NCBI GenBank assembly: GCA_021730825.1
Contig: JAKFYO010000145.1
Span: 1-6,306, forward strand
Reading direction: 5' to 3'
Origin: Hyphomicrobiales bacterium
Lineage (GTDB): Bacteria; Pseudomonadota; Alphaproteobacteria; Rhizobiales; Xanthobacteraceae
DNA: 6,306 bases
Position numbers and translations under genes: made by a program
Shown: positions 1 to 4,778 of the stretch, in pieces
How the letters are laid out: every line of letters starts with the position of its first letter
Numbering within the stretch: the first letter of the stretch is position 1
The notes under the pieces: generated by a model
What the model was told of the DNA's origin: nothing
What the model saw: only the letters and a program-made list of their open reading frames with translations
Database searches by the model: none

Positions 1-103
1 CGAATTTGCGAAAGATTCGATGCAGAAGCTCAGCGAACAGACCAAGGCCATGAGCGAACAGGTCCAAACAGCGGCACGCGAAGCCACCAAGCCGAGAACC
101 TGA
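1..103 (+). CDS. Phasin-like protein, C-terminal fragment (5' end outside window)
   Basis: The open frame runs in from the left edge (first full codon at 2) to a TGA at 101-103, giving the last 33 residues of a protein. The tail is hydrophilic and rich in Ala, Gln, Lys and Glu, with no Cys or Trp, as expected of the amphipathic helix of a phasin. It aligns without gaps to residues 110-130 of the next gene: both share QTK, then a Ser, a Gln, an Ala, a Glu and a Pro at identical spacing (8 of 21 positions). I infer a tandem pair of phasin paralogues. Phasins coat PHB granules in the cytoplasm. Most of the gene is not visible, so the family call rests on this short match and the neighbour. Confidence 0.6.
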   Translation, partial: EFAKDSMQKLSEQTKAMSEQVQTAAREATKPRT

Positions 104-123
104 ACGGCTTCACCACTTTATAG

Positions 124-151
124 TGCATTGCAATATTTATGTTGCGATGCA
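124..151 (+). promoter_or_regulatory. Two TGC-rich repeats, candidate PhaR operator
   Basis: TGCATTGCA (124-132) and TGCGATGCA (143-151) both fit TGCRNYGCA, and their centres are 19 bp apart. PhaR, the PHB-responsive repressor, is known to bind TGC-rich sites of this general form upstream of phasin genes in alphaproteobacteria. The second copy overlaps a possible -35 hexamer, TTGCGA (142-147), with a poor -10 (TAAAGC, 165-170), so binding there could block transcription. PhaR binding is inferred from the motif and the adjacent phasin gene; the core promoter is weakly defined. Confidence 0.5.
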
Positions 152-192
152 ACAAAAGTCGTGCTAAAGCGTTTCCTCAAGACTGGTGGAGC

Positions 193-211
193 CGCGAACG
201 ATCCGTTCGCG
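193..211 (+). other. Perfect hairpin in the phasin leader
   Basis: CGCGAACG (193-200) and CGTTCGCG (204-211) form a perfect 8-bp stem with a 3-nt loop, ATC. It lies between the putative operator and the ribosome binding site of the phasin gene, ending 16 nt before that site. The following bases are T/G-rich (TGTGTTGTT) but not a clean T run, so a terminator or attenuator is less likely than a 5' stabilising structure on an abundant mRNA. The role is inferred. Confidence 0.45.
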
Positions 212-227
212 TGTGTTGTTATCCAGG

Positions 228-233
228 CAGGAA
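228..233 (+). promoter_or_regulatory. Ribosome binding site fixing the phasin start
   Basis: CAGGAA lies 8 nt before the ATG at 242. The open frame extends upstream to about 128, but that stretch would cross the operator-like repeats and the leader hairpin and has no comparable site. This supports the ATG at 242 as the start. Confidence 0.6.
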
Positions 234-241
234 CCATAGCC

Positions 242-667
242 ATGACCGAGATGCCCAAATTCGAAATGCCGAAAGTTGAAGTGCCGGAGATGGTCCGCGA
301 GTTCGCCGAAAAGGGCGTGAAGCAGGCCAAGGAAGGCTACGACAAGATGAAGGCGGCCGCCGAAGAAACGACCGATCTTCTCGAAAACACCTATACCGCC
401 GCCTCCAAGGGCGCGACCGAGTTCAACATGAAGGCGCTCGACGCGCTTCGTGCGAACGTCAACGCTTCGTTCGATTTCACGGCTGCGATTTTCGGCACCA
501 AGACGCTTGCCGAAGCCGCCGAGATTTCGACCGCGCATTTCCGCGCACAGTTCGAAACGCTGACTGCGCAGACCAAGGAACTCTCGGCGCTCGCCCAGAA
601 GATCGCGACCGAGACCTCGGAGCCGATCAAGACCGGCGTGTCGAAGAACTTCAAGTTCTCGGCCTAA
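242..667 (+). CDS. Phasin (PHB granule-associated protein)
   Basis: The gene encodes 141 residues, within the usual size of rhizobial Phasin_2-type proteins. Phasins coat PHB granules in the cytoplasm and control their number and size. Residues 5-16 are a short repeat of Met/Val-Pro-Lys/Glu units, followed by a MVREFAEKGVKQAKEGYDK segment (residues 17-35) typical of this family. The rest is almost all predicted helix, Ala/Glu/Lys/Thr-rich, without Cys or Trp and without a signal peptide; the Phe-rich middle (77-84) could contact the granule surface. The TQTKELS-like region (110-130) matches the tail of the preceding gene, implying duplication. The ATG at 242 is chosen for its CAGGAA ribosome site. 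TGC-rich motifs upstream suggest PhaR control, and a strong terminator follows 20 nt after the stop. The family is confident; which phasin paralogue it is cannot be told. Confidence 0.9.
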   Translation: MTEMPKFEMPKVEVPEMVREFAEKGVKQAKEGYDKMKAAAEETTDLLENTYTAASKGATEFNMKALDALRANVNASFDFTAAIFGTKTLAEAAEISTAHFRAQFETLTAQTKELSALAQKIATETSEPIKTGVSKNFKFSA

Positions 668-687
668 GCCAAACGCACGAAATCAAG

Positions 688-725
688 CGAAGCCCGGGCC
701 GAAATGTCCGGGCTTCGTTGTTTTT
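688..725 (+). terminator. Intrinsic terminator of the phasin gene
   Basis: CGAAGCCCGG (688-697) pairs perfectly with CCGGGCTTCG (708-717). A G-T and a C-G pair extend the stem to 12 bp, leaving a 6-nt loop. The stem is followed by TTGTTTTT (718-725), a classical U-tract. It starts 20 nt after the phasin stop codon, and no competing gene overlaps it. Confidence 0.9.
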
Positions 726-745
726 CAAGGATTTTCCGCGAACCC

Positions 746-774
746 TTGCATTGCACGGCGGTTTGAAAGACATT
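746..774 (+). promoter_or_regulatory. Possible tRNA-His promoter
   Basis: TTGCAT (746-751) and GACATT (769-774) are separated by 17 bp and would start transcription about 30 nt before the tRNA. The -10 matches the consensus at only three positions, so the call is weak. The -35 overlaps TGCATTGCA (747-755), the same 9-mer as in the phasin operator. Confidence 0.3.
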
Positions 775-812
775 CCGCCCGCATCGGCGCCCTAGGGCCA
801 GCCGGTACTCGT

Positions 813-889
813 GCAGTTGTAGCTCAGTTGGTTAGAGCGCCGGATTGTGGATCCGGAGGTCGGTGGTTCGAGCCCACCCAACTGTACCA
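813..889 (+). tRNA. tRNA-His (anticodon GTG), CCA encoded
   Basis: The 77-nt cloverleaf folds fully. The acceptor stem is 813-819 with 879-885 (first pair G-U), the D stem 822-825 with 835-838, the anticodon stem 840-844 with 852-856, and the T stem 862-866 with 874-878 around TTCGAGC. The anticodon loop is TTGTGGA with GTG at 847-849, which decodes the His codons. CCA is encoded at 887-889. The base at -1 (812) is T and the discriminator (886) is A, so the usual bacterial G-1/C73 pair is absent. Alphaproteobacteria are known for this altered tRNA-His identity, together with a matching divergent histidyl-tRNA synthetase, so the gene is normal for the lineage and not a pseudogene. Confidence 0.97.
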
Positions 890-914
890 TTCATGGCGGC
901 AAAGCTTTCCCGTC

Positions 915-1352
915 TTATTGCCGTTCGCGGCTCTCGAAAATTGCAAACAGCGCAAGCAGGATCACTTTTGTGGTTTCGGCCGTGACCGAAATCGCATGCA
1001 GCGGCGAGGGCGGGAGTGTTTGCCCGGCAATTACGAGCGCGGTGCGCGCGTTAAGCTGCGGAAACAGCCAGAGTGCTTCGCCGAGCAGGATCGCGGCAAT
1101 CAGGATGAAAAAGATCAGGCGCAGTCGGTTCGCACCCGCGGCCAAGATCAAAAGCAGGAGCAGGGCGGCAAGCCCCCATTCGATCCGGGCGAGCATTGCG
1201 AAAGTATGCGCCCCGACATCGAGCGCTATCGGGCGGGTCAGCGAAGGCGCTCCGAACTTCGCGACAGTCGCGATGAACGATACGCCGATCACGATGCCGG
1301 CCCAGATCGCGCAATAGAATGCGAGTACCGGGCTGCCAATACGAAGGGTCAC
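915..1352 (-). CDS. Four-helix membrane protein of unknown function
   Basis: This is a 145-residue integral inner-membrane protein with predicted helices near residues 8-30, 55-73, 77-97 and 123-139. I cannot assign a function. The layout, with a conserved-looking H119-A-I-S-V just before the last helix, vaguely recalls the DUF4149 family, but this is a weak resemblance. The start is GTG at 1352, supported by TGGAGG 6 nt upstream; the next Met is at residue 53, inside the protein, so a later start would lose the first helix. It is the last gene of the minus-strand cluster, 40 nt after the oxidoreductase stop. It may be transcribed with that gene or from its own promoter in the gap. It converges on the tRNA-His gene, and no clear terminator separates the two. 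Confidence 0.75.
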   Translation of the reverse strand: MTLRIGSPVLAFYCAIWAGIVIGVSFIATVAKFGAPSLTRPIALDVGAHTFAMLARIEWGLAALLLLLILAAGANRLRLIFFILIAAILLGEALWLFPQLNARTALVIAGQTLPPSPLHAISVTAETTKVILLALFAIFESRERQ

Positions 1353-1358
1353 AAGGGG

Positions 1359-1364
1359 CCTCCA
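1359..1364 (-). promoter_or_regulatory. Ribosome binding site fixing the GTG start
   Basis: On the minus strand TGGAGG lies 6 nt before the GTG at 1352. It is a strong Shine-Dalgarno match and justifies the non-ATG start of the membrane protein gene. Confidence 0.75.
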
Positions 1365-1371
1365 GTTTGAT

Positions 1372-1397
1372 CTTAAGTATAGTGCTGCTCACTTAAG
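1372..1397 (-). promoter_or_regulatory. AT-rich dyad around a TATACT hexamer, possible operator/promoter
   Basis: CTTAAGT (1372-1378) and ACTTAAG (1391-1397) are perfect 7-bp inverted arms with centres 19 bp apart. On the minus strand TATACT (1376-1381), a good -10 hexamer, overlaps the arm nearer the membrane protein gene. No good -35 lies 17 bp upstream of it. The dyad also covers the oxidoreductase stop codon. The arms are AT-rich in a GC-rich region and stand out. A repressor site or internal promoter is inferred. Confidence 0.35.
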
Positions 1398-2367
1398 GCG
1401 CGAGCTCGACGATGACGCTGCCCTTCTTGCGGCCGGTATCGACATAGGCATGCGCTTCGGGAAGTTGGTCGAAACGGTAGTGCCGGTCTATCACGGGTTT
1501 CAGGATTCCCGCTTCGGCCCATTCGCCGATTTGCTGCACGAGGTCGTTCGACTCTCCGGCCGGTCCTGCGATCACGCGCTTGCCGTAGAGCTTGGAAGAC
1601 CAGATCATCGCCAGCATGTCCGGGACACCGGCAGCAATCGCGAGAAAGCGCCCGCCGGGTTTTAGCGAATTCCTGCAATCGGCGAATGTGTGCTCGCCCG
1701 TCGTTTCCGCGATGACGTCGTAAGTCTCGCCGCTCGCCGCGAAATTCTCGTGGCGATAGTCGATGACGTTCAAAGCACCCAGCGATCGTACGAGTTCTAC
1801 ATTGTCCGTGCTTGTTACCGCAGTTACTTCCGCACCGAGGTGGTTTGCGATCTGCACGATGGCACTGCCAACGGCGCCGGAAGCGCCGATCACGAGAATT
1901 TTCTCGCCTGCGCGCAAATTGGCTTTGCGGATGAAATGCAGTGCCGTGCTGCCGCCGAACGAAATCGACGCGGCTTCGGCAAACGACAAGTTCTTTGGCT
2001 TCGCGAATACGCGCTGGTTTTCTTGCAGGGTGCGGTACTCGGCGTGGCAGCCGAGCTTCACACCCGGAAAAGCAAACACTTCATCGCCTTCGCGAAAGCG
2101 GGTGACTTTGCTGCCGACCGCTACGACAATGCCACAAAGCTCGGTGCCGAGCACAGGCTGGCGCGGCGCCGAGATACCGAGCGCAAGCTTGCCGATGAGG
2201 CCCATACCCTTCGGAAACCGCGCGCCGCGGATACGCACGTCGCCGGAATTCACGGTAGTCGCGACGATCTTGACGAGAATCTCGTCATCTTTTGGCGACG
2301 GCGTTTCCGCCTCGCGCAATTCGAGGACTTCCGGACCGCCATAAGCCCGGCAGAAAAACGCTCTCAT
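1393..2367 (-). CDS. Zinc-free MDR oxidoreductase, quinone oxidoreductase type (NAD(P)-dependent)
   Basis: The 324-residue protein has the normal length for the quinone oxidoreductase branch of the medium-chain dehydrogenase/reductase family, cytoplasmic enzymes that reduce quinones or activated double bonds with NAD(P)H. The N-terminal catalytic domain (about 1-125) contains the GTELCGIVVAVGSKV segment (74-88) and REGDEVFAF (92-100). The cysteine and histidine ligands of zinc alcohol dehydrogenases are not present. The Rossmann domain carries VIGASGAVGSAIVQIA (159-174), the family's dinucleotide loop. No acidic residue ends the second strand (VTAVTST, 181-187), which suggests NADPH over NADH. 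A typical C-terminal segment ends in GSVIVELAP. The frame extends 29 codons further upstream into the previous gene, so the ATG at 2367 is chosen because the family begins with an MRAF-like stretch. The ribosome site is weak. It starts 14 nt after the methyltransferase stop, so co-transcription is likely. The substrate is unknown. Confidence 0.88.
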   Translation of the reverse strand: MRAFFCRAYGGPEVLELREAETPSPKDDEILVKIVATTVNSGDVRIRGARFPKGMGLIGKLALGISAPRQPVLGTELCGIVVAVGSKVTRFREGDEVFAFPGVKLGCHAEYRTLQENQRVFAKPKNLSFAEAASISFGGSTALHFIRKANLRAGEKILVIGASGAVGSAIVQIANHLGAEVTAVTSTDNVELVRSLGALNVIDYRHENFAASGETYDVIAETTGEHTFADCRNSLKPGGRFLAIAAGVPDMLAMIWSSKLYGKRVIAGPAGESNDLVQQIGEWAEAGILKPVIDRHYRFDQLPEAHAYVDTGRKKGSVIVELAP

Positions 2368-2381
2368 GATTTGGCCGCCGC

Positions 2382-2951
2382 TTACTTTTTCTTGCGGTAG
2401 ATCGCGAGTGTCTTGAATTCTTCGGTCTTCTCGAATCCGCTCTCTTTCGCCCATTGTTCGACGATCGGCTGTGCGCGCTCCCAGGCCATCGACTTCGTGT
2501 AGAAAATCATGTGTCCGCCGGGATTGAGCTTCGCGGTGAACAGATCGACCAACTGCCGGTCGGTGAGGCCGTCATACTCGTCCATCGCGGGCGCACGGAA
2601 CTCGCAAAGATGCACGAGCGCGACCGCGTCGAAGTTCGGCAATAGTTTCGGCTCCAGCACGTAGATGTCGCCGAAGAAGGCTTTGTAGCCGCGCGAGACT
2701 TCCGGCCGCTCGATTGCGAGCTTCACATAAGCTTCCGCTTCTTCAATCGAAGCCGTAATGCCGAGCACCCGGTTGCCTGAGCCGTTCTCATGGCAGCGGA
2801 TGCCGACATGATGATGCGTGCCGGTGCCGAAGTGGAAGACATTCGCGTCTTTCACGTTGCGGGCTTCAAGGTAATCGGTGACGTGTACGTCGCAGGGGCA
2901 GATGTCGTAATTCATGCCCCAGAAGTCCGTGTAGTAGCTCATCTTGCTCAT
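2382..2951 (-). CDS. Class I SAM-dependent methyltransferase-like protein
   Basis: The 189-residue soluble protein has an arrangement suggesting a small Rossmann-fold methyltransferase. There is a glycine loop VFHFGTGTHHHVG (38-50), a helix with an acidic stretch (68-81), a strand ending in NFDAVALVHLCEF (106-118), LNPGGHMIFYT (142-152), the usual loop before strand 5, and a C-terminal strand (EFKTLAIYRKK). The acceptor is unknown. The glycine loop is unusual in carrying three His after GTGT, where small residues are common, and residues 18-23 read CPCDVH, with C53-H54 further on; metal binding is conceivable. The ATG at 2951 has GGGAAG 6 nt upstream and sits 19 nt after the ABC transporter stop; an 18-codon upstream extension would overlap that gene. 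It lies between a transporter and an oxidoreductase, so it may modify the same small molecule. A catalytically inactive relative cannot be excluded. Confidence 0.65.
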   Translation of the reverse strand: MSKMSYYTDFWGMNYDICPCDVHVTDYLEARNVKDANVFHFGTGTHHHVGIRCHENGSGNRVLGITASIEEAEAYVKLAIERPEVSRGYKAFFGDIYVLEPKLLPNFDAVALVHLCEFRAPAMDEYDGLTDRQLVDLFTAKLNPGGHMIFYTKSMAWERAQPIVEQWAKESGFEKTEEFKTLAIYRKKK

Positions 2952-2970
2952 AGGCAGCTTCCCTTTTCCG

Positions 2971-4677
2971 TTACGTCGCACGCGCCGCGGCGGGCGGCAA
3001 GGCAACGGTATCTTTATGCAGCGCGCGAAGCGCGTCCGTCCGGGCGAGCGATATCACCATGCTTCGCGGCAAATTCTTGTCGACCGCCTCGTACATCTGT
3101 TTGGTCGCCTCGCCGTCGAGATTGGATGTGGAGTCGTCGAGAATGAGGATCGCGGGATCGCGCAGGATGGCGCGGGCAAAAGCCACGCGTTGCTGCTCGC
3201 CGCCGGAAAGCATCGCGCCCCATTCGGCTTCTTCATCTAACCGTTCGGAGAGATAGCCGAGGCCGACCTGGGCCAGCACCTCGCGTAGCTTCGCATCGTC
3301 CACTTTGTCCGCGGGCGTCGGGTAGGTGATGACGGTTCGGAGGCTCCCTAGCGGGAAGTAAAAGCGCTGCGGCATCGCGAGCACGTTGTCGTGCGGGAGT
3401 GCGACCTTGCCTCTACCGAGCGACCAGATACCGGCAAGCGCGCGCTGGATGCTCGATTTGCCGGCGCCGGAATGTCCCGTGAGCAGCGTGCGGCCGCCGG
3501 GACTGAGCGAGAGTCTATCGAGCGCTGCAATCGCGCGGCCCGAAGGCAAGGTCACCACAAGATCGCTTACGTCGAGGGCACCTTCGTGGTGGGCGTCGAT
3601 TGAAATTTGTTCAGTCTGCTGCGGCTGGTCGACTTCGGAAAGCGCCGCGTCGAGTTGCGCGATACGGTCCATGCTCGCCTTCCACTCGGCGATCTTTGCG
3701 TAGGAGTGCAGGAAGAACGCGAACGCGATATCGACGCGCTGGAAGGCAAGCGCGCCCTGCATCAGCGAGCCCAGCGGAATCGCGCCCATGAAATAAGCGG
3801 GGCTTGCGACCAGCGTCGGAAATACCAGCGACCACTGCGTATAGCCGGTGACGAAGAACGTTAGCCCGGACTGACGGCGGATCAGCCGCGTCCAGTTGCG
3901 CACAAGATTGCCGAAACGCGTGCCGAGCACCTCGCGCTCGATTTTTTCGCCGCGCATCAGCGCGACCGGCTCCGAATGATCCCACGCGCGGGTGATTGCG
4001 AAACGATAATCGGATTCGAAGCGCTGCTGGTTGAAGTTGTAGCCGATCAGCGGTTTGCCGATCCAATGCGCGATCAGGGTGCCGACCGCCGCATACAAGA
4101 CCGCAATCCAGAACAGATAGCCGGGGAAGGCATAATCGACCCCGAAGATAACGAAGGGCGCGAGGCTGGAAAGGCCCCACAGAATGTATGCGAAGGAAAC
4201 GAGCGCAATCAGGCTGCCGAGAAAATTGTAGCCGAGATCGTGCGTCTTCTGGAGAAAGATCAGAATGTCGTTCGCGATACGAAGATGCGTGTTGTCGACG
4301 TCGTGGCCCAACACGCGCATCCGGTAATGGCGGCCGTCGGCCATCCAGCGGTTGACGTACTGCTCCGTCATCCAGCGCCGCCAATACATGATCAGCGTCT
4401 GCCCGAAGAAAAACTGCGCCATGGTCGCAGCCGCGGTCCAGAGCGCGATCCCGCAGAACAACAGAAGCGCGAACATGAAGCCGTCCCAGTCGCGGTTCTG
4501 GATCGCGTTGAAGAAATACGCATTCCAGTGATTGAAGGCGACCAATGCGTAGACCACGCCGAATTCGGAAACGATCACGCCGAGCAGCAACGCGCGTGCG
4601 CGCCATTTTTCCTCGGAGCGGAAATAGGGGACTGCGAGCGCGAAGAACGTGCGCAGGACCAAAGCAATCTGTTTCAT
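2971..4677 (-). CDS. ABC transporter, fused membrane and ATP-binding domains (YddA/SbmA-related)
   Basis: The 568-residue half-transporter presumably works as a homodimer in the inner membrane. The membrane domain (1-340; ABC_membrane_2 type) has hydrophobic segments near 28-48, 66-90, 150-170, 174-208 and 271-310. It includes YWRRWMTEQYVNRW (98-111) and DNTHLRIANDI (128-138), a variant of the family's DNPDQRI-type motif. The ATPase domain has Walker A GHSGAGKSS (401-409), Q-loop Gln437, signature LSGGEQQR (490-497), and Walker B ILILDDS (510-516), with Asp515 replacing the usual catalytic Glu. The H-loop His is replaced by Arg546 in VISLART. Family members handle peptides, cobalamin or long-chain substrates; which one cannot be read here. 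The ATG at 4677 is the frame's first Met, with no clear ribosome site. It is the first gene of the downstream run, 101 nt after the regulator. Confidence 0.88.
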   Translation of the reverse strand: MKQIALVLRTFFALAVPYFRSEEKWRARALLLGVIVSEFGVVYALVAFNHWNAYFFNAIQNRDWDGFMFALLLFCGIALWTAAATMAQFFFGQTLIMYWRRWMTEQYVNRWMADGRHYRMRVLGHDVDNTHLRIANDILIFLQKTHDLGYNFLGSLIALVSFAYILWGLSSLAPFVIFGVDYAFPGYLFWIAVLYAAVGTLIAHWIGKPLIGYNFNQQRFESDYRFAITRAWDHSEPVALMRGEKIEREVLGTRFGNLVRNWTRLIRRQSGLTFFVTGYTQWSLVFPTLVASPAYFMGAIPLGSLMQGALAFQRVDIAFAFFLHSYAKIAEWKASMDRIAQLDAALSEVDQPQQTEQISIDAHHEGALDVSDLVVTLPSGRAIAALDRLSLSPGGRTLLTGHSGAGKSSIQRALAGIWSLGRGKVALPHDNVLAMPQRFYFPLGSLRTVITYPTPADKVDDAKLREVLAQVGLGYLSERLDEEAEWGAMLSGGEQQRVAFARAILRDPAILILDDSTSNLDGEATKQMYEAVDKNLPRSMVISLARTDALRALHKDTVALPPAAARAT

Positions 4678-4710
4678 GTCGGGAGACCGGGCGGCGGAAA
4701 AGGATTGCTG

Positions 4711-4739
4711 ACTATACAGGGCCGCTGCCCGCGCGGAAG
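4711..4739 (-). promoter_or_regulatory. Possible promoter of the transporter operon
   Basis: On the minus strand TATAGT (4716-4711) is a good -10 about 34 nt before the transporter ATG. The hexamer 17 bp upstream is CTTCCG, a poor -35. The intervening 4678-4778 region is otherwise GC-rich with small stem-loops (CCGCG/CGCGG) and no T-run, so I see no terminator for the regulator gene. An activator-dependent promoter would explain the weak -35; this is inference. Confidence 0.3.
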
Positions 4740-4778
4740 CCGCGGTACTACCAGTGCTTCTCGCGTTGCGGGAGAGCG

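Noticed and set aside
128..241. N-terminal extension of the phasin back to a TTG
   Set aside because: It would translate the operator-like repeats and the leader hairpin and adds 38 residues foreign to phasins; the ATG at 242 has a ribosome site.
897..923. Terminator between tRNA-His and the membrane protein gene
   Set aside because: CGGCAA/TTGCCG is only a 6-bp stem with a 15-nt loop and no clean T-run on either strand, so it is not convincing.
828..1370. Plus-strand open frames of 156-180 codons starting in the tRNA
   Set aside because: They begin inside the tRNA-His gene and run antisense to the membrane protein gene; the products are Arg/Gln-rich and resemble no family.
1690..2400. A 236-codon plus-strand frame opposite the oxidoreductase
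   Set aside because: It is antisense to a gene with clear family motifs, and the product has an unnatural composition.
3611..4606. A 331-codon minus-strand frame inside the transporter gene
   Set aside because: The product is very Arg-rich with no recognisable domain. It is a frame shadow of the membrane domain of the ABC transporter, which has clear motifs in its own frame.
4678..4778. Terminator after the regulator gene
   Set aside because: The short GC stems here have no following T-tract; the region is more likely a promoter or an untranslated spacer.
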